NCBI GenBank assembly: GCA_023333565.1
Contig: JAJKFH010002438.1
Coordinates: 1,426,001 to 1,490,000, forward strand
DNA: 64,000 nt
Origin: Puffinus mauretanicus
Lineage: Eukaryota; Chordata; Aves; Procellariiformes; Procellariidae
Reading direction: 5' to 3'
The translations under genes and the position numbers were made by a program. The notes beneath the pieces are model-generated. The model saw only the letters and a list, made by a program, of their open reading frames with translations, was not told the DNA's origin and made no database searches. Of the stretch, positions 44,863 to 55,500 are shown in pieces (position 1 is the stretch's first letter; the number at the start of each line of letters is the position of its first letter).

Positions 44863-47800
44863 AGTCTTGGCAGTCTGCCATGGAAAAGACTGTCTGTTTC
44901 CATTAGAAACCTTTTGCTACCCACACCAACTAGGATTTATCTTCCCCAGCATTGACCAACACCATCCACATTATTTCAGATGAGACTTAACACCTTCGCT
45001 ACACTGTGCCACATATTTGTGCGTATCATGCAATTGCCTTTTCCTCTGGGCAAGGCTTGAGCATTCGATTCCTTTTCTTTTCAGTGCATCTCATTATGCA
45101 CTCATTCACCTCTTAAATATGTTCAGGTTAGTGCATTGCACCCATCTTTAGGCCCACCCAAGTCCCATTAAAAAAATCACTACACAAACAGGGATGAGTA
45201 CATATGTACAAGACTACATGTAAGTGGCTAGGGGTTATGGAGGGTCTGGAACTTCCAATGTTTGCTACGTGCACTATCCTTGGCTCCAAAAGGTGTATTT
45301 GACCTTTTGAAACTTCTCTAACAAAAACCTCAGCATATCAAATAGACCAATTTTCAATGCCTGGAAAGTAAAAGTTTGAAGGCTCTACACTTTGAACTCA
45401 AGCCCCATGGGTAGTTTTAGGGCAGCAGTGTAAGAGTTACCTATATTCTCAAAGAGAGTCTGTAATGCCACCAGGGACTGGATATCCATTTCTTCAGTCC
45501 CACCTATGCCCCCCCTGTGAAACCCCTTCTCCTCACAGAGCTTCTGCCTTTCAGCCTCAGAACAGATTCTGCACAGTGTGGACTTCATATAGATTTTGTT
45601 CGGCTGGTTATTAAGTAAAGTGACTTCTGCTACATAATGCCTTAGGGCAGAAATTCAGACAAGTTAAAGCAAGTAATACCTACCTGAATGCAAGTGTTAC
45701 CGAGAGCAGTCTATTCTCAGCTTCTGTCCTTAGACCAGGAATCACCTAACCTAGTAAAAACAATTTATGATAAGATGTCTAGCCAAAGATAGCCAATTAA
45801 GGCTCCTTCATCAGTCAATGAACTAATACATGCAGGTCCAGAGGGTAGGTTACACATCCCATTAATCTTCAAATGGGATGAGTGCTCTCTGGAGAGCCTG
45901 AGCCCTCTCCGTTGGCTACTACAAAATCCTAAATGAATATTTTAACATTGTCAGCAAATCTTAGCTTGAGCATCAGCCTTGGGAGCTACCCTCAACTACC
46001 AGTGTTGCTGGTTGCACGTGCTGTGAGCATGTCAGCTCAGGCCTTCCAGCCTGAGCCAGGAAGTACCACTCCAGTGCTGGGTATGCATTTGAGGACACGT
46101 GCAAACCACAGGCTCAGAGTGAGTCCCAGGTCCCTGAAGTTGCTGACCACTCAGGGTGCTCCCAGCATCAGTCTCATCTTCCAGAGGTCACCTTCCCTCC
46201 CTTAGGTTTACCCTTTCATTCTGCCACAACTTGAGGTAAGCCCATACAGAGACAAAAGTGATTCTTAGGTAGGTTGCCTTAGACAAACAAGAAAACCATA
46301 TCGAGAGCTGTGGTGGGGTATCCAAAGAGGTAGGTCTTCTGCCTTGGGCTGAGGAATAAAAATAGCAGAGGCTCACATGTGAAAGTCAGCATGAACATGC
46401 ACTCTTGATCTCTTTTTTTATTTGTACCACAGTTGCATTTTGGATAGCCATCAAAGATTAGATGACTCTGTGGTGTTAGGCACTGTACGTATACTTTACT
46501 AGACCAGGGGTGTTATTATCAACTATTTGTTACTCAAATCATGAGTACTCATCTGCTTCAGAGCAAAGTCTGGGCTTAAAGAAGAGGAAAGCGATGAATA
46601 CTTTCACCATCTATTCACCTGGCTTCCAGCCCAGTACTGTAACCTCTCAAACTACCATGGCTATTTAAGCAGTGATTGCTGCGGCATGACCTAAGTAAGA
46701 TGCTCTGCTCACACTGAAGAGTTGACAATCTACAGTGAGATGGAGGGACTAACAGTGGTTTAAGAAAGGGGAAAAAAAAAAAATTGCACTCACAGCAGTA
46801 AGATGCAAAGGCTTTCTGCATTTAGAATATTTACAGCAATCCGTATATTGGTGCTTGCCAGAGCAAGCTATCAAAGCGTTAAGAGTTTGTCATTCAGTTG
46901 CTATTTCATAATGTAGTCAGAATAACAGTGTCATATTTAACAGAAGTCAATTTTAAAATAAAAAGGAAAATTAGTTTTATTCACTTCTGAATTACTGTTA
47001 CAAGTAACTAATTTATAATAATAGTAATAAAAGCAGAACTGTGTTCACTAGGTAACATCTACAGTTCTGGAAGAGTATGGCCATTAATAAACAGACGTGA
47101 GTGCAGAATTTTAAGTACCCTTCCTTAGTCCAGAAATATGTTCTGTGAAAACCTCACATAAGGGAGTGAGCAATTCAGCTCAGTCCATTAATTGCCCTAA
47201 ATATCATGGCTGGTAATCTGCAAATTAGATTATAAAACCTCATTGCATATAAACAAATGCTAAGATAGATTGCCTCTGCTTTCTTGGCAATTAGTTTGCA
47301 AAACAGTTACTGTATTTTATGCTTAACAGTATTAAAGAGCCAACAGTGATTTCACAGTGAAGCAGTTCCATAATGAATATTGGTTTTATGAATCCTAAGT
47401 CCAGTCATTACATGCTTATGGTTGCCCGTATAACTCAATTTTGAAAGATACTTCTGGTCTCCTCTTTATCTAATCAGGTCCTCCCTCTGGCAGCCAGGAG
47501 CTGGGGCTCCAGGCCCATATAGGGACGTTGTATGTCCGGTTTTCCCCAGATGTGCTTTTTTTTTCCTTGCCAGGAACATAAACTGGTGGAATATTGAGAA
47601 GTTACACATCAGCCAGGGATTTCTGGACATCTGGTGTCTCTGACAAGTGAGGTAGGCAGTAGCTGTGGCTGGGATGCTCTGCACCTAGAAATCAGGGGTG
47701 ACCATAGTGCAGGTTACTCACAGTAAGGAAGAGTTAAAAGTATTTAAATGCCTTTCTAGACCACAGCAATTAACAACTAGGTCCACAGAATGACCACCCC

Positions 47801-48255
47801 TTCAGATCTGCTGCGGGTGTGAAGGCAGTGACACAGGCCTGCGTCCAGAGCTGTTCCTCACCACTCCTCATGTGTTGGTCATGAGTGTGGTACCTGACAC
47901 ACACATCTGAAGAAATTAATCTCCATTTTAGGAAAGAGTCAAATAGATCAAGTTTAAACCATTGGAGAAACTATTACTGGTGTCAGTCTGCAACTGGGAA
48001 GACTGCTTCCCAGCCCTCCTGCAGCTGTAGCTTATTGTGAGAGAAATACTGATTTTTCCCCCGTCTCCATGTTGGGCTTTGCCATTAAAGCAGCTTATCA
48101 AGCTCCTTTTCCTCACCATCTCTCAACCACTAGTTACTGGCTCCTACCTCAGGCGTGGGCCAGAGAGGCAACCGCTATTAGATGTAGGCGTAGCACGGGG
48201 ATGACAAGTGAGGGCTGGACATCTCAAATCACATTAGCACAAGGGACATCGGGAT
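44863..48255. other. Unassigned single-copy DNA, no gene seen
   Basis: No domain, repeat family or RNA gene was recognised. A strong pyrimidine-rich acceptor (CACCTTCCCTCCCTTAG, ending at 46205) is followed 30 bases later by a good donor (TTGAG then GTAAGCCC, exon end 46235). This would be a micro-exon of 30 nt; it is noted but not called. A-rich runs occur near 46769-46784. Confidence 0.5.
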
Positions 48256-48841
48256 GTGTTTAAGCTCATTCCCAGGAGCCTGGGACTGCCAAATGTAGGG
48301 CCGGCATGTCCTGCAGTGCTGAGTAGTGAGGAGATGGAAAGTTCTTCTGTCTCCTTGTCCTCAGAGATTTTGGCATCCAACCAAGCTGATGTGGTATCAG
48401 AGGAGTCTGCAACCCAAAAGCCCCTGCTGGGCTCAGGCAACCCAGCTGCTCTTTCAGAAACCCAAAAAGTGCAGGAAGGTACAGATGAGAGATATTCAAA
48501 GGGCAATTGCTTTAGTCAAGCACCAAGAGGCTGGGACACCCCCAAACAGTGTGGGACACCATGGCCTGGTGCCCACAGTGGACCAAGGGAGTTCAGACTC
48601 CTGTGAGTCTGTCGTAACCCAGCTGAGTTGTTTGCAGGACTTGCACTTCTTGGCAGCACTTACCACCCACAGCTACCTGGAGATGTTGTGTCATGCTGCC
48701 TTGCAGACCATGGGCGCATCATCTTGCAGATGCAACTGCAAGGGACTCTTCCAGATTTCAACAGCTGCAAAGCAACAAGGAGTTTATCTCCAGTCTTTAT
48801 CACTCCAGAGAAGTACCTCAAACCAAACATCTTGTCTCTGA
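48256..48841 (+). other. Possible coding remnant, two overlapping open frames
   Basis: This holds the longest open frame outside the mobile elements (48326-48841, 171 codons). A second frame (48256-48606) has a plausible protein composition, serine- and glutamate-rich, including MESSSVSLSSEILASNQADV. The later half of the first frame (from about 48480) also looks protein-like, for example MRDIQRAIALVKHQEAG. This would fit one ancestral coding segment with a frameshift near 48480-48560. I recognise no protein family. A chance open frame of this length somewhere in 64 kb is not unlikely. A CR1 fragment begins 160 bases downstream. Confidence 0.2.
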
Positions 48842-49002
48842 GGTACTACAGAGGCATCACACCTCCTTTAAGAGACATCTTCTTGTACCTTATTGTAGTA
48901 CGTTCTGGGTGGTATCTCCCACCGAGTTTCTAGCAAACATTTAACAGCAGCAACAGGGTGGAGACAGGAGAGCTGCACTTCACCCTCCTAAAGCAAGTAG
49001 GA

Positions 49003-49496
49003 GGGCCCCTCAGTACAAGAAAGACATGGAGGTGCTGGAGCGTGTCCAGAGAAGGGCAACGAAGCTGGTGAAGGGCCTGGAGCACAAGTCTGATGAGGAG
49101 CGGCTGAGGGAACTGGCACTGTTTAGTCTGGAGAAGAGGAGGCTGAGGGGAGACCTCATCGCGCTCTACAACTCCCTGAAAGGAGGTTGTAGTGAGGTGG
49201 GTGTTGGTCTCTTCTCCCAAGTAACAAGCGATAGGATGAGAGGAAACGGCCTCAAGTTGCACCAAGGGAGGTTTAGACTGGACATTAGGAGAAATTTCTT
49301 TACTGAAAGAGTGGTCAGGCCTTGGAACAGGCTGCCCAGGGAAGTGGTGGAGTCACCATCCCTGGAAGTATTTAAAAGACATGTAGATGAGGTGCTTAGG
49401 GACATGGTGTAGTGGGTATGGTGGTGTTGGGTTGACAGTTGGACTGGATGATCTTAGAGGTCTTTTCCAACCTTAATGATTCTATGATTCTATGAT
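49003..49496 (+). mobile_element. CR1 LINE, young short 3' fragment (plus strand)
   Basis: This is the last about 0.5 kb of CR1, beginning at the [21 protein letters not shown] region (matching [11 protein letters not shown] in the other copies). It ends in ATTCTATGATTCTATGAT at 49478-49496. It is very similar to the copies at 14.46 and 43.5 kb. The insertion junction is preceded by CTCCTA (48985-48990) and TAGGAG (48998-49003), a perfect 6-bp inverted repeat with a 7-base loop. The CR1 3' UTR after the stop is intact. Confidence 0.96.
49008..49412 (+). pseudogene. CR1 reverse transcriptase C-terminal fragment, frame open
   Basis: The frame is open for about 130 codons to its natural TAG stop at 49410-49412, with [38 protein letters not shown] and [18 protein letters not shown]. 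None of the catalytic blocks is present, because truncation removed everything upstream. There is no start codon context or promoter of its own. It is the least damaged C-terminal frame here, suggesting a recent insertion. Confidence 0.93.
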
Positions 49497-50160
49497 AAGT
49501 ATGGCAAAACACACACTTCAGGGGATACTGACGGCACACCACTTGGCTCCACACGCACACGTCTAACCTTGATGCTTTGTAGTGCCCTTTTGTTGCATTT
49601 TTGTTTCCTTAATTTTCCAGATTCAAACATGGTATTAATACACCAAGTTCTCCCCGCCTCAGCCACAGTCGTTTGATTTGCAAACTATTGTAAACCTTGC
49701 ACCAGCAGTTTAAGCATGCCACTTCACTTATGCAGACAGCTGAAAAACCATGCTCCATTCCTTCCAAAGCAAATAAATGTAAAATAATATTTTATTCTGC
49801 ATTTTCAGCTATGCTGGGTGTCTAAATTAGAGTCTGCTGAGCTCAATAGATTTTCCTACTAAAATTAAGAAGGATTTAGATCAACTTCTCACTGAGAAAA
49901 TATATTTCAGCTCTTCTACACACACAAACAGCTGGTAGCTCAGAGATGTGCATTTTACTTGCAGTGCCTTCCCTTGGATAAGCAAATGCCTGTTAATTTC
50001 TGCAAGATGTTGCCACTCGGGGAAGTACATACTTGAGCTGAGGGCAGTGTTGTCTCCATGACATTGCACAGTCCCAGTGCTTGTGGTGGTGCATTCCTCC
50101 CCCCTTCTTTTCCTCTGGGCTACGATACAATCTCAGAACCTTCTGTTAAGCTTTAGCCAT
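49497..50160. other. Unassigned DNA between CR1 and LTR
   Basis: This AT-rich stretch has no recognised gene or repeat. The 62-codon minus-strand frame at 49881-50069 is unrecognised. Confidence 0.6.
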
Positions 50161-50459
50161 TGTGTATGTGTGGGGCGGTTAAGCGTCCCTTGGCCGTACC
50201 AAGCACTCTTGCATGGCTAAGGTGGGGAACAACACTGATCGTACCAGGGACGCTAGCTACATAATCAAGGTAGGGAACAGAAACAAGAGATAATTCGTCA
50301 TCTCTGACAGCTCTGAAGCTTTCCCTACCTGGATCATAGCTCGAGTGGAACAATACCATTGTTACCGTGAAACAATACCATAATTACTACCCTAGACCAC
50401 CTCGGATAGTAGCCAAAATAGAAATTTACTGATGACTAAAGCCAATCATCTTGCAAACC

Positions 50460-50465
50460 TATAAA
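50460..50465 (+). promoter_or_regulatory. LTR TATA box
   Basis: TATAAA occurs within CAAACCTATAAACAGCGG, followed about 30 bases downstream by a GC-richer stretch that would hold the transcription start. Placement relative to the polyadenylation signal fits a U3 promoter reading on the plus strand. No experimental support can be inferred. Confidence 0.5.
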
Positions 50466-50774
50466 CAGCGGTACTAAGTGAGATCCTTTGAGCTCTCCTG
50501 GACCACAGCGGGCTGCATCCAGAACCTCCCTCTGAGTGGGCACCTCTCAGAGTCCGCAAACTCAAATTTGCGATACTCAGAGGATCCCCGAGATTCTGGG
50601 CTGAGACACTCCTCGGGGCTCAACTCTTCGCCCATTGGGAAATGCCAAAGCATTTGACGTGAGTATTTCACGGGACTCGAGGGGAAATTTTAACCTTAAG
50701 TTATACCTTTAACTCTAGGCCTTTCATTTAGCTTTGGTACCATATTCATATGCATATATATATATGTGTATTGA

Positions 50775-50844
50775 TTGATCTAGATCTTTTGCGCGCTTAC
50801 AGTTATCTACAGTTATGTACGTATAAATTGATCTAGATCTTTTG
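50775..50844 (+). repeat. 53-bp-offset duplication in the LTR
   Basis: The 17-base sequence TTGATCTAGATCTTTTG occurs twice with a 53-base offset. Each copy is followed by a CGCTTA-containing stretch. It sits just downstream of a short AT-dinucleotide tract (about 50751-50768). It looks like a tandem duplication within the U3/R region. Confidence 0.85.
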
Positions 50845-51087
50845 ACACGCTTATCTATATAGTTACTAACAAGTATAACCTGTAGTTAAGTTGTTTTAAT
50901 CTTTGTAGTATCTTGACTAATTTTTTGTGCAAGCTGTCAAATTGATGTTTAAGCATTGTAAGACTCTAAGTTGCTGCTAAAAAACCCTTAACCCTTTAGT
51001 CATAAACCTTAGGTCTGAGACTAAGGGTAGATCCAGCCACACCTAGGCTCCTTTTTGAGAAGGAGTTTAGAAAACAAAGGGGTCTAC

Positions 51088-51216
51088 TCTGAACCTCGTG
51101 ACCCAACGGGAGGTCCTTCCTCTCCCTTTCTGTATTAGACATAAATCGTTGTCCAAGTCTGAGGCTAAGATTGGGTCTAGTTGGATCTCTTCTGAACCTC
51201 GTGACTCAACGGGAGG
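51088..51216 (+). repeat. 26-bp direct repeat pair in the LTR
   Basis: A 26-base block with the core CTCGTGACCCAACGGGAGG recurs 103 bases later with a single C/T difference. The preceding sequence also repeats (GTCTGAGACTAAGG at about 51012 and GTCTGAGGCTAAGA at about 51157), so a larger segment was duplicated and then diverged or was partly deleted. Confidence 0.85.
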
Positions 51217-51331
51217 GTCTCCCTTTTACCTTTTTACCCTTTTATCTTTTAACTCTTTTACTCTTAATCTCTGTACAAATCATTCCAACACAATTCTAAT
51301 ACTATTTTCCCCCTGTGAACTTAATTCATGT

Positions 51332-51337
51332 AATAAA
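51332..51337 (+). promoter_or_regulatory. LTR polyadenylation signal AATAAA
   Basis: AATAAA within CATGTAATAAACAATAG lies about 125 bases before the LTR end, a normal position for the R/U5 part. It could end host transcripts reading through on the plus strand. Confidence 0.6.
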
Positions 51338-51463
51338 CAATAGAGTGAACCTTGCCATCAAATTCTGTTAAGTCACATTTTTATAAATTTCTATTAAAAT
51401 CACCCTTTGCCAATACCTTGCCAGTGATTCTTTACGTGGCCTTAAAACCACTCATTCGTGACA

Positions 51464-52559
51464 GTGCTACAATGCGTAAGTGCTCAGATATGCAAAGGCC
51501 ACACCGAGATGCAATATTCAGACCATGAATTTTGCACCATTATCACAACTTGATAGCTCTCCTTTACCTAACGTCATCAGCAGAACGTGAAGTGGCACAG
51601 GTAGGAGTGCAGAAAAGCAATGGCTTTAGAGTGGCCATTGACAAAATACATAGTCAAAGCTTAAAAAAATATGGTGTTAGCTCGGGTCTGCGTCACCAGG
51701 GAATGACACTCCATTTGCATGACCAATACATGGGCTTTTTAGAAGAGAACAGGAATATTTGTCGTTGCATTTCCTTGAGAACCCAAGAAGTAGTGCTTCA
51801 ACACAGTCTCTCCAAGGACCTCAGCACATGGCTCAGGAGACTCCAGCTGGACTCCATGCTCAGAGGTGGGAGTGTTCTCCCTTCTCCGTGGAGGTCTGTA
51901 CCACTGTCCTCATACTCAACATGGCCCTGAGGGCCCCACTCCCTTCCTGGTCCACATAATGCAAGAGACCATCAGTGCGAATCCAAGGTCATGGGCAACA
52001 GCCCGATTCACCCAACATTCTCCTGTGCAGAACATGTCTCCAACTCCTCAAGGTAGATGCACCTTGATTACCCCACTTGGGTTTAGTGAGAGAGTCACTC
52101 TCTTGGCCAATATTGCTTATTAATCTGGGCAGACAGTGCACAAATTATGTATGGCTACCTTTGGTCTTCCCCTATTTGAACTCCTTAGGGCTCCATGCAG
52201 GAGCCGCCACAGAGACAAGACATCATGGCAGACCCATTTAAGTATAACAGACAGCTTTTCATAACCTGTAGAGAAAACAAGCAAATGAACATCCAAAACC
52301 CCCCACACCAATTTCAGTTGGCTCAGCTACACTTTCCTGTGCCAGTGAGTTTTACTCGCCTGTGACAAGTTGGGTGTCCTTGGGAAGGAAGAGCCAAGCC
52401 CAGCATCTGGAAATTGGGAATCAAGCAGCTGAAGTTCAGCCATGAAACCTACATCTCCACTCTCCTGGCCAGGGAAATACTAATATTCTGCAAACCATTC
52501 AAGTTGTTGCTTCAGGGCATTAGATTTTCTATGCAAACAGAAAATTGCAACCTTATACT
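51464..52559. other. Unassigned single-copy DNA, no gene seen
   Basis: No domain, repeat family or RNA gene was recognised. The 132-codon frame at 51532-51930 resembles no protein I know. A donor-like CACAG then GTAGGAG at 51601 has an AG only 20 bases upstream. Confidence 0.5.
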
Positions 52560-52572
52560 AAAAAAAAAAAAA
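52560..52572 (+). repeat. A13 homopolymer
   Basis: This is an uninterrupted run of about 13 adenines with no recognised retroelement adjoining. Confidence 0.9.
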
Positions 52573-55500
52573 GCTATTTCCAAGACCAAAGAGATGATAG
52601 AAACCTTACTGTTATCTCCACTAATGACTCTTCTTTCTTTCCTAGAAACCAGCCCAATTACCTCCTTCCACACCCCTTATTCCTTTATTTAAAATCTTCA
52701 AAGGCTTTTGTAATCATTGGACCAGTCTCACCTGGGAGGCACCTGAACAAGCACAGGTGCAGTTATGCCCAAACACCACCAAGGACCAGGCACCTCCTGA
52801 GAGTGAGAAATAGGTGGCAAGACGCTTTTTCCCTTGAGGTTTTAGGCAATGTTAAGGCATTTTCCTATAGCATGTGCAAACATCAGGCAGGGTCTATGTA
52901 CGCAGATGGGTGCAGAAGGTCTCGTCCTCTGGGTTGACTGCACGTAGAGCAGCCCTGACCTGCTGGGTGGACGCAGCACCCTGGTGGAATGCTGCACTTG
53001 TGCACCTATTTATTAATAGATGGTCAGTCTACACCGACTGGATCTTTGCATGTGGAGGCTGCTGGGGGACCACAGTGTCCGGCAAAGCCTCTTCTAACCT
53101 CTCCTCAGTAAGGATGGCACCGAGTCTGTGGGGGTCACACATGCCTCCTTCCTCCCATGGTGAAAGCATCTCAACAGCTACTCCTGAGTGCATTTAGTCA
53201 CTGAACTTTTTTTTGGAGGCAAGAAAATTCCCATATCCCTGCTCTGTAGCTACTGAGCTTAAAATAAGAGAGAAATCTGAAAGTATATATAGATGGGGTC
53301 CAAGGAAAGCAGCCACATCAACAAAAGACACTAAAAAACCCACAGAATCAGATTGACTGAAGCTATTCACAGACTGTAGTCACATTTGGCACACAATGTC
53401 CAGGGGAAAATTAATAAGAAGAGAATAAAATTGAAACAAAATGTTTTATTTCAGTAATTTCTATACTTCATAATGAGGTTATGTTTAGAGATACAGCTAA
53501 TAGTATACCCCCATAATAAAGATGTATGTGTTTTATTTGGGAAAAAATAAATTTTGAATTAGATTTGAAAAAAAAATTGAAAAAAGATTACTTTTGGCTT
53601 AGGTTGACTTAAAATGTTCCTTCTACTTCTGAATTCAATCAAACAAACAGAAAATCAAAAAAGTCAATTATATGCTAAGCCTTGTGAGTGACACACACAC
53701 AGAAACAGGTAATTGAACTTCAGCCTCTCGGATTTATCCTTCCATCCTCCCTTTCTTCAGAGACAAAGAACACTAACTCTTTTCATTAAAATACAGTTAA
53801 ATACTCTAATTCTACTAATGCAAATCTTTCCAAATATATTTTGTAATTTGAGGAGGTCATGCTTAGAAGCATGTGACCTTTTACAGTGCCTGATCTAAGC
53901 AAAATGAAAACAGTTTTCTTTACAGACATTCTGAATAGTTCCTTGTGAATTAGATAATGACAATTTCCTTTAAAATGTCAGATTAACTTAAAATCAATTT
54001 AGTGTTCCCAGCTTGCATTATGACTCAAGTGTTCTCAGGCAAGTTCTTATCCAGACAACATATTTAAAGCTATGTTTACCGCAAATGGCATAAATAGAAG
54101 CCTGTATAGCTCATATTAGGTAATGATGTTGTTAAACAAAAATGTGATGTATTTGTTTCATGTTCTGGGAATACATCTAGAAAGCAATTTGTAGCCTCGA
54201 TATTACCAATGGCTGAGTGATTACTGCATAAGTGTAAGTGCTGTGTGCCTTTTAACAAATAATGAGCCAGAATGTCTTTATTGCTTTGCTAATTAATACA
54301 AAGTTTAGTTCAGGGCTCTAACTTAGCATGAGATGTCATGTATTTCCTTAGCATAAGAGTGCCTGGGTTTCCCTTATTGAGTTGTAAAGAGAGGAATATA
54401 ATTTCTGCAGCATTTCTAGGATACTCTGTGGAAATCAATAGCTTGGCTAAAATTTTGTGCTCTGTTTTATCAGAGACTGTGAAATGCTAACAGTGAAATG
54501 GGAAGTCATGTCATTGCTATTGCTGCTAGAGCCATTTAATAAGGCCAACAAAAACCCCACAAGAACAGGAGAAAACCAAAAAAGCAGAAAGGAAAAGACA
54601 AAGAAAAATCAGATAAAAAAAAACAGATAAAGGAAAAGTTTTACAACACTTTTTCAAAAGAGTGAAAAAAGGCGTTGAAAGAACAAAGGGTGAAAAAAGA
54701 TTTTAGCAAAAAATATATAGATTTTGGCTGTTTCATCTACAAGCTTCCTTTTAAATCAGCAGCACCAGTAAGACACTCTGGACTCAGCTGACGCTAGTCA
54801 GCACGTTTTGAAGGAATTATAACAACTTATGTGTTTGTGTGTGCCAGAGATGTAATAAGAGGGACATGAAGAAAAATAAAATGAACTCTAGGAGATCAAT
54901 AAAACGTAACCCTTTGACCTTGTAGATGATCCCTATCCATTTTTCAGAGTTAGATGATAGAATCAGTACAGTATAAGGTTTTAATCTGGCCTTTACTGCT
55001 GCCTTGCATCTGTGAACTTGTGCATTCATTTGCCACACGGGTCTATTTTTAAATGTAGATATACTGCCTCTAGAGAAGAAACCAAATTCCTGATTGGTGT
55101 AAAACTGGTTTTGATAAAATTAACATTTGTACTCAAACGTTATAGTTCTCAAAGCTTATCTCAGGAAAAGAGAGGGCTCTGTCTTCTTTGCTAGGGGAAA
55201 AAAAAAAAGGCAAGATAACAAGAAATGGAGCAGATGGAGTAAATTTTCAAAGCTGTGTGTGGGAGTCGAGCATTCAGATCCCATTAACAAATATCAGAGT
55301 CGGAGGATCAGACTCCTACTCACCAGGCTTCGAAAACAACACGTTCGCATTTCTCCAGATTCACTTGCTTCTTACGTGTCCCTCATGCTGTCCTGGCTCC
55401 TCTTTAATAGGGTGACATTTACGCAACAGCACAGGGCCAAATGTGTCTTTACATTTGGGGCAGGGCTCCTCATCCAGCAAATAGAAATGGAAAAACATGG

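Larger units (their letters stand above)
50161..51463 (+). mobile_element. Solo LTR of an endogenous retrovirus, family not assigned
   Basis: The segment begins with a TG-rich start (TGTGTATGTGTGGGGCGG; the true 5' end lies between 50161 and 50169) and ends in TTCGTGACA. A TATAAA box lies at 50460-50465 and AATAAA at 51332-51337, in the order expected for U3, R and U5 on the plus strand. No gag, pol or env sequence is adjacent, so it reads as a solo LTR of about 1.3 kb. It has two internal duplications: TTGATCTAGATCTTTTG at 50775-50791 and 50828-50844, and a 26-bp block containing CCTCGTGACYCAACGGGAGG at 51088-51113 and 51191-51216. A target-site duplication could not be verified. Confidence 0.72.

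Noticed and set aside
39075..51463. A provirus with the two LTRs as its ends
   Set aside because: The two LTRs are of different sequence and length, and the DNA between them has no gag, pol or env homology, only CR1 and MIR pieces and single-copy DNA. They are two separate solo LTRs.
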